Below are positions 9,959 to 19,061 of a stretch of DNA of 23,232 nucleotides, in pieces (position 1 is the first letter of the stretch; the number at the start of each line of letters is the position of its first letter). Source of the stretch: Smittium culicis (lineage: Eukaryota > Kickxellomycota > Harpellomycetes > Harpellales > Legeriomycetaceae); NCBI GenBank assembly GCA_001970855.1, contig LSSN01000386.1, positions 1 through 23,232 of the forward strand, in the 5' to 3' direction. Below the pieces are notes generated by a model, which saw only the letters and a program-made list of their open reading frames with translations, did not search any database and was not told the DNA's origin. A program made the translations under genes and the position numbers.

Positions 9959-10708
9959 TCAATACCTTGAAATGTGACCCTTTTGATGACAAGGATAACA
10001 TTCAAGATCATCTCTAGATTTACTTATTGGGTGATTTAATGCATCAAGTGACAGTTCCTTAACCATTTGTTTTAATTCTATAATAAACTCTTTATTATTA
10101 GAACCACTTTTATCCGCGTCTTGTTGTTTAATTACACTATCTGTAAAATTGACATGGTCTTTATCGTCTGAATTTCTATTCATATCTTTGAGTCCTTCAT
10201 CCCAGAATTTAGCTTTTGCTACTTAATTTCTAATAACCTCACTCAATTTTTAATTTAGACACTTATATTATAATTACCTCCATAAATTCAAATCAGCCAC
10301 AGATACCGCCTCCAGAAAAGTTTTCTTTATCCATTTTTCAGTAGCCAGACCTTCAGTAATTGTTTCTACATATCGAGTAAATTGGCTTCCGAAAGTATAC
10401 CAAGTTTGTTCAGGTTTTTTTTCAAACTTTGTTAAACCTATGAAATTCACCTTATCCATGAACTTTTTCTTATGTTCCTTAGTCTATCCTTTTAACTTCC
10501 AATTTGATATATTCGATTCGGGTATCATATCCATATGGAAATGTGCTGCTTTTCCTTTTAGCCATAGTCAAAAAAATTTTAAAGAGTCCTCTTCGGTACA
10601 ACTATTAAACACAACTGCCTTATCAAAGCTAATGATACAAATCTCCAGGTCTTAAGTCTTATCTTCAGCACCAAACTTATCCGGAAAAACTTTAAACTTC
10701 ACAGTCAT
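9959..10708 (-). pseudogene. Gag remnant with broken CCHC zinc knuckle, minus-strand Gypsy element
   Basis: The structural Gag begins at an ATG at 10706-10708 (MTVKFKVFPDKFG…) and stays in one frame to 9959. The central part (10459-10277) has the typical Gag look, with FGSQFTRYVETI and a Trp-rich helical region. It is broken by in-frame stops, including four TAA codons clustered in 10184-10273. The knuckle reads C-x2-C-x4-H-x4-stop. The final Cys codon (TGT expected) has become TGA at 9959-9961. Nucleic-acid binding would be lost. The start was chosen because it is the first ATG upstream that keeps frame with the conserved part. Confidence 0.75.
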
Positions 10709-12033
10709 TTTCAGATTTTATTTTTCTTAGTATATTTCTTTTAATTTAAAAATGTACTTATAGTAAGACTCTTAATGTCAATATAATTTTATAATTGTTA
10801 TTAGATATTTTATTTGACTTTTTTTTTTCAAAATAAATCAATCCCTACAACAAAATATACAAATAGGTTGTATTTATATCTTTATCCGTCTTAAAAACAT
10901 AACTAAAACTATTCAAGATCCTCTTTGTATTATCTTATGATTGATTTGACCTCATAGTTCTTGGAAAACTATTGATATTTCCTGTAGACTTATATTATTT
11001 GTGATCTATCCTTCTAGATATATTAATATAATTAAAAATTTTATCTACAATATTTCTCTTTGAAATTTCAATTTTTATTCCTTAATTAGATCCATTCTAT
11101 ATCTCTTATAACTATCCTTTGAAATTGATTCAATTACTTTCTCGCCCCTATTTTTGTATAAAGGGATTGCACTATAGACGTTTTTCTTTATCCTATTCTT
11201 GATAAGATCTTTTAATAAATCAGAATAATCATTGGTCAAAGAAGGATGTCTTTGCTCCTCAAAAATCTTCTATTTAATTAATAATGCAATTAAGAAATAT
11301 GCAGATTAGCAGCAATTTATTTGGCAAAAATTTTTAAAATTTATAAAATATACACTCTAGATCTTGAAGGATTAAATAAATAAGTCAGATAAGGTTTTAT
11401 ACTCTATCACTCAAATAAAATCAATTTTCCAATTTATCTGGATATTTTTTAAACATGTGGTCTTAGTTATTTATTTTCATAGATTAAAATATCCTTAGAA
11501 TAATAGAGATATGATATAAATTAATTTTAGTAGATTATTATTGAAATTACTTCCATAATTTAGGGTTAAAAGTTATGCAAAAAATGCCATAGGTAATACG
11601 TGTAACCCAGTTAACCACAAAGAAATGTTATTTTTTCTAGGGTTATAGGCGATGTAGTTTATTTGCTCTTTATAATTTGCAAATCTGTGAAATTTTACCT
11701 ACAAAGAGGTTTTTTATATAAATCTTATGATCTAAGAGAATTTTAGTTTATTTTTAACATTTCTGTTATTAATATTTTTTCTTTCAATTATCAAAACTAT
11801 AATCCTCGATGTATTACTCCATGAGGATATCAAAATCTTTTTCTATAAGTTAAACACGATAATAAAGTGGTTAAACAAAAAAAAGAAAGGAATAACTTTG
11901 AAAAATCTTATTTTTTATCATTACATTTTAATTTTAAATTTACTATAAATACAGAGTAGTTTGAACTCAAAAATAAAGTACCAAAAAAAATATATAAAAA
12001 AAATAAACTAGAAAAACTAAAATATACACATAC
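10709..12033. other. AT-rich DNA between the two retroelements
   Basis: This holds the expected leader and upstream LTR of the minus-strand element, but no second LTR copy could be matched to it. The only hint is AGATCTTGA near 11358-11366. Its reverse complement resembles the TGTCAAGATCT start of the plus-strand element's LTR. No gene is visible; all frames are short. Confidence 0.4.
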
Positions 12034-12259
12034 TGTCAAGATCTGGGTTAAAGAGTGCAAGGTAAGTGAAGTCAAAAGTTTTATTTACTATAAATACTTT
12101 TATTTATTACAATTAGAAAGTATACAAGATACTAGATGTCGAATTTAAGACAGGAAAAACGTAACCTTTTTATGCTTTTTCCGTTGCTTGGTTTTAGGTC
12201 ATAAACTTCAAAGATAAACTACAGAATAAACTAAAAAGAAAGCTATAGAAAAAAGACTG

Positions 12260-12293
12260 TTTGATTACTAATCAAACTTGATTAGTAATCAAA
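12260..12293. promoter_or_regulatory. Perfect 16-bp inverted repeat with 2-nt spacer
   Basis: Arm TTTGATTACTAATCAA (12260-12275) and its exact reverse complement (12278-12293) are separated by AC. Each arm is itself nearly a palindrome (TTGATTA-N-TAATCAA). The site can therefore be read as two tandem 15-bp dyads or as one large cruciform. It lies about 105 bp upstream of the heat-shock-like element inside the candidate LTR. It could be a paired binding site for a dimeric regulator; the binding protein is unknown. Confidence 0.45.
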
Positions 12294-12398
12294 ATAAATC
12301 GTTATCGATGTTAATAATATGAACATGTAAAATTATTACGTAAGAAAAATTAAAAAACGATAAGAAATTTCGGAAATGTTTTAGAACGTTTCCTAACA

Positions 12399-12411
12399 TT
12401 CTAGAAAGTTC
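12399..12411 (+). promoter_or_regulatory. Heat-shock-element-like site upstream of a TATA box
   Basis: TTCTAGAAAGTTC has three perfect alternating TTC/GAA/TTC units with 2-nt spacing, the minimal heat-shock-factor site. Further GAA units lie just upstream (GAAATGTTTTAGAACG, 12373-12388). A TATATAAAA at 12431-12439 lies 20 bp downstream. Together they look like the core promoter of the plus-strand retroelement. Stress inducibility is inference. Confidence 0.4.
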
Positions 12412-12578
12412 ATTTCATTACACATACGTTTATATAAAATCTTATCAACATAATAAATCTGTTGGTTTATATATTAAAATTCAATTAACATTTTAGGACA
12501 ACACAAGTAAATAATCAGAATAACAAGAGTCTGTTGTAGAAATTTAGTGCTAAGGAGAGAAAACCTCGGCGACATAAA

Positions 12579-12603
12579 TGGAACCTAGTGCAAGGGTTGC
12601 CCA
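12579..12603 (+). other. Candidate primer-binding site of the plus-strand element
   Basis: TGGAACCTAGTGCAAGGG, four bases after the putative LTR end, begins with TGG. This would pair with the CCA end of a tRNA primer, or would belong to a self-priming scheme. It is among the GC-richest points of the region and continues as TTGCCCAGGA. The tRNA cannot be named from the window. Confidence 0.3.
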
Positions 12604-12648
12604 GGAATAATCAGTATAAAAGTCAAAGTTAAATATTAGATTTTTTAT

Positions 12649-13430
12649 ATGGCAGAAAAATTAGTGAGTTCTTCATAATCTATAGAATCTCAAATTATAT
12701 CCAGTGGATATTATGTTACTAATATATTTCCCAGAGCTGTAGGAGTACCTGCTTTTAATGGAGAAGATTTATCTTAATTTCTTGCATACTATGAAATTAT
12801 TACTTGTAAAAATACTAATTCAGAAAAAAACATGCTATTTCCGTTCTATTGTAACCAAAATGTGAGGTCAAATGTAACTAAATCGATCGCATACGCTGAT
12901 AAATATTGGATAAAATTTAAAATCGTACTTAAGGATTATTATCAATTAGAATAAAGTAAGGATAAAATAGAAGAATATTTGCTTAGATTGATAAAAAAAG
13001 GAACCGCCTTGAAAAATTTTGAGGCAAAACTAGGTCAATGCGAATATTTACTGCAAAAGCAAAACAAAATGTCTCCAGTATATGATAGAGAAAAAAGTGA
13101 GTTACTAATAAAAAGCATTTACCCATCAGATTTGGTTTAATTACAAAGTCACTTGTACAATATCAAAGGTGAATTTCTTACGTATACTGAAATTTCACTT
13201 AAGCTAATAAAACTATTTAATATGGAAAAAAGTTTACAAAATATCATTGGATCGACTATTGAAAGCATATAACATCCTGTTTTGACCAAAGATGATAGAG
13301 ATTTTAACGACTTATCAAAGCTTATGGAAAAATTGTGTTTAAAAATTGACACGGTAATCGATAATGTATCAATTATCAAAACGGATCAAAAAGGTACCGA
13401 AAATTATAAAAAAAAGTATAAGGTGTATTT
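12649..13430 (+). pseudogene. Gag N-terminal and central region with five in-frame TAA codons
   Basis: One frame runs from ATG 12649 to about 13410. It is broken only by TAA at 12676-12678, 12775-12777, 12952-12954, 13138-13140 and 13270-13272. Conserved-looking parts are VPAFNGEDLS-stop-FLAYYE (about residues 34-48), a helical middle (DYYQLE-stop-SKDKIEEYLLRL) and YPSDLV-stop-LQSHL. These match the retrotransposon capsid-like fold in which short helices follow a Phe-x-Gly segment. In all five places glutamine fits, and CAA is the glutamine codon used elsewhere in the same frame (about nine times). The frame is then lost in an A8 run at about 13407-13414, where it jumps by one base into the zinc-knuckle frame. 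The minus-strand frame opposite this is a shadow. Confidence 0.75.
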
Positions 13431-13666
13431 ACTGTGACGAAGGTCACAGATGTGTAGATTGTGAACTCTTTAAAAAAGACAAAGATAATGGGTTAGTAAA
13501 AATGGGTTCTGAGGGTTTTATTGAAAATAGTAATGGAGTAAGAACGCCTACAAACTGGGGAAATTGCGGAATAAGGACTCTTATCAAAAACCCACAAGCA
13601 AATACAAGACAGATAAAACTACAAAATACCGATACATACGACTACGCGTTGGAATGGAACGAATAA
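13364..13666 (+). pseudogene. Gag zinc-knuckle segment
   Basis: A 100-codon open stretch in the frame one base off the preceding gag. It contains RCIYCDEGHRCVDC, a CCHC knuckle (C-x2-C-x3-H-x4-C; codons at 13424, 13433, 13445 and 13460). This is followed by an acidic/basic linker with TPTNWGNCGIRTLI. That segment is the characteristic extension after the knuckle in one class of fungal Gypsy Gag proteins, usually ending G-K/N-G-G. The first ~17 codons are probably an out-of-frame reading, and true homology begins near 13410. It ends at TAA 13664-13666. Confidence 0.7.
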
Positions 13667-14058
13667 ACTGATTCAGAATTTGTAACCGAAGAGGATTTTT
13701 TGAAACTTGTAAATACATTAGCTGTTAAGAGAAGTTTACAAAATAACTTCAATGAAAATATCGTTAGAAAAAAAAAGGAAAAACTCATAATACTACACCT
13801 TATAAAGATTTAGATAATGTAACTTTGAAGGAGAGAATTGATGAAATAAATAATAGCTCAAAATCCTATAACTCAAATATAGATGATTTTTTCAATCCAG
13901 CTTACAAGATCGCTTCAAAAATTGTTTCAAAAAACAGCGAAAACTCAGTTTCTATAAAAATAAAAGAAGCAAAAGTGTCTCTTACGTTGCAAGTATTATC
14001 TACGACACAAAAACTATTATTTTTGAAACTGTTAAATATTAAAATTGTTTTGTTCTAA
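13667..14058 (+). pseudogene. Gag C-terminal domain remnant
   Basis: The frame continues past the TAA as TDSEFVTEEDFLKLVNTLAV to about 13775. A shift in an A-run then leads into the frame open at 13825-14058, with DFFNPAYKIASKIV and KEAKVSLTLQVLSTTQKLL. The last part resembles the 'kvxLTLxElLxxSP' domain that precedes the protease in many fungal Gypsy polyproteins. After 14058 no protease or RT motif can be followed with confidence. The ATG at 13825 is not a real start. Confidence 0.55.
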
Positions 14059-17000
14059 CTTTTAGAAATTGTTAAAACGTAATACTTGTAGCTAGAGTCG
14101 CAAAATTTCTGGGTATAATAGTTTTTTGGTTATTGAATATGTTTTTGCGAGACAATTATAGGATTTTATTACTGAATTAATGGGTTTAAAACGAACGATT
14201 TTTAAATAACACAGTTTATATATCGTATTTAAATCTTTATTACTGAAATTTTATTGTGAGTTTTAGGTTTAGTATAAAATTTTAAAAATTAGTCCTCCTA
14301 TAGGACCGAAAAGAGATGTCTTTAATTTATGAATTCGAATTCAATTTTTGTATTATTTTGAATTTAATTAAATTTTTATAAAAAAAATATATCATATTGG
14401 TCATATGTAATTAAATCAACACTGGCAAATATACAACGTGGAGTTTTGTTTTTTACATAAAAGCTATACAAATTTATAATAGTGTTTTAGTACGCATAAA
14501 CTTGCTTTATATATTTTAGTTAAACTACGACCGCTTACTATCAGAGCTCAAATTCGATATATTTTTCTTATTCGGATTAGTTTAAATTTATAATTTATTA
14601 TAATGGAATGGTTTTTTTCATTAAATGTATTTATTTAATATTAGAGATGATTTGTAAAAATAAATTGAATGCCGATTTCGATATAGGAATTTAATCGACT
14701 GTTTATATAGATATGCTAAAGCTACTTGTCATAAACTCTGCTCAAAGAATAAAATTTGTTAAATTAAAATTTTTATGAGTTGAATGAAAAGGTAGTTAAT
14801 TATAATGCTCTGTGTATATTTGCACACACAATTTTCATAAGGAATAATCAATTAATTCCATAGTAAAGATATATTTAGGTATTCTGTTTGTGTGATTTAC
14901 AAATTACCATCCTATTTATTTTTTCTTTGGAGAGGGAAATTATATTCCTATTATCAAAAATAAAAACTTGAATATGCTATCAATTAAAAATATGGTATTT
15001 GTAAGAATATAATGGCTTAATTTTTAAAGAATATTGGCTATACTTTATAAGATAAATATATGATATTCTCTATTTTATTTATAAAAAAAAGTAATTTGTA
15101 AAATTTTTGAGGAAAAAATCATGTTATTATACCAAAAAATAGTAAAAAAAGCGTTCTTTTAAGATAAAAATTGAAATATAGTGTTAAAAATTTCAAAATT
15201 CAGTCATATATTGAGATTTCATTAATTTATTGATTTAATAAAAATATTTTTAAGCACTTAATAATAGATTTGGTACAAGTTAATTATAAAATTAATTCTC
15301 TTGATAAAATGATTTTCTTGCTTAAAATTGAAATGATCTTAGTTAAAAATAAAAATTAATGATAAAACAACTAATTTTTATTTCATTATTTTCTAAGCAC
15401 CCAATTGATCTAAAATTAAATCCAAATGAGATTTATTATATTGTTCGCCTATTTAATCACAGTGCTTAATACTCTTTTTTTACTTCAATCAAATTTCTGC
15501 TTTTAGATTTATTAGTTATATAATTATAAGATTGTTTTGAATATTTTTTATAGTTTGAATTATAATCCTTGTATTTATTTTTTATGACCTTTTTAAGTTT
15601 TATAAAAGATATTAATAAATTAAAAGGAATCAAGGCTGCTTTTATACCTTTTTTTCATTCTATGTGTGCGAATACGCTTTACTATAAATATTTGTTATCA
15701 GAAAAATACTTTATTTAAAAAATCTGATGTTATTATAGCGGAATTTTAATAAATTTTACATTAAGATAAAATATAAACAAAATTAAAGCAATGTTATAAA
15801 CACTGATTCAATTATTATTTGTGAGTAGGCATCATACTTATTTATTGAACAATAACGCACGTAATTTTTTTTTTCACACTTATTACCTGCATGTTTCAAA
15901 TAGTATATATCTTTTTACACATTAGTTGTGAATACTTTTTTCAGGATCATAAATAAATATTTTGCAGAGGGTTTATTTATGTCGTCAATAAAGCAAATAT
16001 TTATAAATGCATATTTATTTAATTTATATCGTATAACAAAATATTCCTCTTACTTGTGTAAAAATTTTTTTTGTAGATTTTTTATTTAAATTTTAATAAA
16101 ATAATCAAGGAAATTCTTAAAATCCAATCTATCTTTAACAATATGGGAATTATAAGGGTTTTTTATACTAAAATAACATTGAGATTTTCAACTTTCTTTA
16201 GTTACTCTTCTATACTCTCGCTATAGATTAGAACTCGCATATCTCAAGTTATATCTATTTGTCTTAATTCACATTTACTTATTAACAATAAAATGTACTC
16301 TAAAACTCTCCTGCCTAAAGATTTCATACACTTTGATATTAGATTAAAATTCCATTGGATAAAGAGAAATCATAAGTCTTAGTTAAGACGGATCATCTTT
16401 GTGTAAAGAACCTAGCTTGAACTATATTTATCATATCCCTTTGTATAAAGGAAGATTTTTTTATCCAATTAAAGTTTTTCATCACCATTTTTCAGTGTAT
16501 TTTAAATGGATATTATAAATATTATCTATCTTTTTGAGTTTTTTAATTAATAAATCGAATTAAATCTTGATACAAACTTTGTATAAAAACATAAAAATGA
16601 AGTTTAAATAAAATTTATAAAATTTTAAGGCGATTGCAATTATATTTATAACAAGAGAAATGATAATAAATCATTAAATAAAAATAATAAGCAGTATTAT
16701 TATTAAAAATCTAAAAAAAATCTTCTTACCCATAAATAAAAATCCTTGTTAATTTATACTGAAATCCTAATTAAGGTTCTTGTGTTAATGATAGTCAATT
16801 TTTCTATTTTCTGAATGTAGAAATATATTTTTTAATATTTTAAATATCATTTATTGAAATGAGTTCAATAAAAAAATTCCAACATATCTAATAAAATGAG
16901 AAAAGTTTTAATTTTTTTTTAGCTATTTTAATGTAAGATTGGTAAAATATATAAAATATTATTTATAAGTGGATTTTTTAGTTATTCATAATAAAATGAA

Positions 17001-17165
17001 TATGATTAATCGGGACTAAATGTCCCAATTTATACGATTTTAAAGGAAAGTGCAATTATCACTTGACAGAGCAAAAAAAAATATTGAATTTATGAATAAG
17101 TCTCCCAAATTATACAGCAGTTAAATTATATTAATTACTAAATTAATTAATAAGCGGTGAAGAAG
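14059..17165. other. AT-rich DNA, no pol or other gene recognised
   Basis: If the plus-strand retroelement were complete, its pol would lie here, yet no RT, RNase H or integrase motif was found in the three plus frames. The sequence consists of A/T-rich runs with all frames closed at short intervals. A small inverted repeat GGGACTAAATGTCCC occurs near 17011-17025. A 12-mer TTTGTATAAAGG near 16439 recurs near 11155. Nothing else stands out. Confidence 0.5.
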
Positions 17166-17176
17166 TGTCAAGATCT
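17166..17176 (+). repeat. Second copy of the LTR-start motif TGTCAAGATCT
   Basis: It matches positions 12034-12044 exactly. It lies about 5.1 kb to the right in the same orientation, the distance expected for the far LTR of a Gypsy element. Similarity fades after the motif, and the putative LTR would be interrupted by the MITE at 17538. It may be chance. Confidence 0.25.
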
Positions 17177-17537
17177 ACCTTCAATGACTAACATTATAAA
17201 TAAAAACTAAACTGTAATTCAGAAAATAAAAATTTGATAAAAAAAATTAAAATAGTTTACAATTAACGATAGCTTTAAAGAAAAAATAGTCTCATTTTAT
17301 ACATTTCTTTTTTTTTTATATCCCCTAGATAACAAGTAATAAATCTATAATAAATAGTATAAATAATAATATATTCAAAATGTTTTCCCACTTATCTACA
17401 AGTATATATAAAATGACTGATTTGAATAATAATCTGATTATCTTTTTTTCTGAGTCACAACTAAAATTAACCAAATTTTTTGTATAAATGGACGAAATTT
17501 CTTCATTTATAATTCAAATACAATGTTTAAAATCCAT

Positions 17538-17735
17538 TTAAACTTTTCATGGGAGGTTAGATTTTTATGGAATACCAAAATCATCCAATCAAATGATAAA
17601 TAGTTAGATCAATATACAATGAGACTTTTTTAATGGCTATCAATAAAAATACATCCAATATGATCAGTTTTTAATTGATATATCCAATTATGATTTTTAA
17701 GTAAGAATAAAAGTGTTGGCCCCGTAAAGTGTTAA
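17538..17735 (+). mobile_element. piggyBac-like MITE, copy A
   Basis: A 198-bp unit with TTAA at both ends (17538-17541 and 17732-17735). Termini are ACTTTTCATGGGAGG on the left and, as reverse complement, CACTTTACGGGGCC on the right. It aligns end to end with copy B (199 bp at 22125-22323). The two share a 23-bp identical stretch, TCCAATTATGATTTTTAAG and the next four bases (17683-17705), and many shorter blocks near the left end. TTAA target duplication plus CCCTTT-type ends are characteristic of piggyBac-superfamily elements. It is too short to encode a transposase. Confidence 0.75.
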
Positions 17736-17790
17736 TCAGAAATATGAATATAAGTGCGCTTTATCTCAATTATTTATGTAAGACTTGTTA

Positions 17791-17811
17791 TTAAACCCTT
17801 TACAGCCCACC
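17791..17811 (+). repeat. Possible additional end of the TTAA/CCCTTT family
   Basis: TTAAACCCTTTACAGCCCACC has the same beginning as the MITE ends, with one extra A after TTAA. It lies 55 bp after copy A. No matching right end could be found about 200 bp farther on, so it is a truncated copy, a longer relative or coincidence. Confidence 0.3.
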
Positions 17812-19061
17812 ACTCTATATAAAAATTAAATAATTAATTAATTTTTTTTTGTTTTATAACCAAATTTATTATTTGCACAATTATTAAATTATATATAGAA
17901 ATGATTTATCCTCGGAACGGTTTTTTTTATTGAATTCATTTTATAAGATTTATTGATTAAAAACTATTTAACATGCGTAGCAGAGTTACTAACAAAATAT
18001 ATAAATACCAGTCTTTGGCTTCTGATTATATATATATTCTACTAAATAAACACATTTTTCAAAAAAAATTTGCGAATTCAAAGATAATATAATGTATGCA
18101 ATATATCATTTATTAATCATCAAAATTTTAAACTGGTTTAATTATACAATTTTTATAACTATTTGGCTTATAAACCCATAATTTTGAGTAACTTTTTACA
18201 AATTTTATTATTAGCTTAATTATTGATATTATAGATTAATCATTGTACAAAGTATATATTAAATATTTACGTTTATTTCATAAATTAATTTGTATGAACG
18301 ATATTGTAAATAAAAAATTCAATTTAATACATCAATATTTTTGATTCTAGAAATTGATCATAATAGGTTTTGGAATAATATTTTTGGTAAATAATTATCA
18401 TGAATAAAAATGATTAGGTAATAAAAGTTTTTTTAGTCAAAGATAATTATTTGGAATTAATTAATAAGAGCTACAGGAAGAACAAAATTACATCGAAATA
18501 GCGATATCAAAAAACATAGGATTAAATATAATTTTTATACAAATTTGGTTATTATAATATATTAAAGTAACTAATTTCTTTATTGAGTTTATATATTCAT
18601 AAAAAAACGAAAAAATTGATTAGTTATCAACTTTAATCGCACTAAAAAGTAGTTTATCATTTAGTTTTATGTCGATTTTATGATTATATTTCACTACCAA
18701 CCTTTTTATCTGCGAGTATGTTAGTATAAATTTAATTAAAATTTTATTTTGCAGATTAAAATTCATAAATTAACCAGGAATATTCAGTTTTAAAAAACAT
18801 CGATAGTGTAAAATACATTAATTATTGGTACAAAAACGGTAACTTTTCAATACAAATATTAGTGTCTAATACTTTGGTTTAAAATAAAGTGCAAAACAAA
18901 AAAATTTAAATATTTTTTTTTGAAAAGAGCATACAATCTACTTGTATTAACACTAGGTGATAAAAAGCTTAAATTTTTAGAACCAGTATTACTCGAAATA
19001 CTCGTTTTAACATTGTTTAGATAATCTAATGTGAAATTTTAACCTAGTAGTAAATTCCGTG
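17812..19061. other. AT-rich DNA downstream of the transcription-factor gene
   Basis: No open frame, RNA or repeat could be supported. The GC-richer sequence resumes sharply at the stop codon of the minus-strand gene, which marks the coding boundary. Confidence 0.6.

Larger units (their letters stand above)
6600..10708 (-). mobile_element. Decayed Ty3/Gypsy-type LTR retrotransposon, gag-pol body
   Basis: Read on the minus strand, the order is Gag, CCHC knuckle, aspartic protease, reverse transcriptase, RNase H, integrase. Having integrase after RNase H is the Ty3/Gypsy order. From the gag ATG at 10708 to 8855 the relic stays in one reading frame interrupted only by stop codons (12 by my count: seven TAA, four TGA, one TAG). 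From 8854 downwards single-base frameshifts also appear. Catalytic positions are partly destroyed. A matching pair of LTRs could not be recognised. A sequence resembling the other element's LTR start (TTCAAGATCTAG on the minus strand, near 11367) is a weak candidate for the upstream end. The element is inactive, and its pieces are annotated separately below. Confidence 0.85.
12034..12574 (+). repeat. Candidate 5' LTR of the plus-strand Gypsy element
   Basis: TGTCAAGATCT at 12034 is a typical Gypsy LTR beginning, and the same 11 bases occur at 17166-17176. The right end is placed at GGCGACA (12568-12574), just before the primer-binding-site candidate. Inside, in promoter order, are a 34-bp dyad (12260-12293), a heat-shock-like element (12399-12411) and a TATATAAAA box (12431-12439). 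The LTR could not be verified by full alignment to a second copy, because the similarity at 17166 is lost after the first 11-12 bases. Confidence 0.4.
12034..14058 (+). mobile_element. 5' part of a second, decayed Gypsy-type retrotransposon
   Basis: A plus-strand element distinct from the minus-strand one. It comprises a candidate LTR/promoter (12034-12574), a TGG-initiated primer-binding-site candidate (from 12579), a gag relic (12649-13666) with CCHC knuckle, and a gag C-terminal domain (to 14058). The Gag type, in which the knuckle is followed by a G-rich segment around TPTNWGNCGIR, is the one found in Gypsy elements of basidiomycetes and early-diverging fungi. Reverse transcriptase, RNase H and integrase are not recognisable to the right. 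A second copy of the LTR start at 17166 could mark the far LTR, making a ~5.5-kb element, but this is uncertain. Confidence 0.7.

Noticed and set aside
10440..10655. 71-codon plus-strand open frame
   Set aside because: Antisense to the start of the Gag remnant, with no recognisable domain.
13149..13379. 76-codon minus-strand open frame
   Set aside because: Opposite strand of the plus-strand gag remnant, which has a knuckle and continuous frame supporting the plus strand.
12649..13410. Stop-codon reassignment (TAA = Gln) as the explanation for gag
   Set aside because: The transcription-factor gene has 501 sense codons with no in-frame TAA/TAG/TGA and terminates at TAA, and the other retroelement has TGA and TAG stops at non-Gln positions too. 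Mutation is the simpler reading, though the test is listed in the findings.
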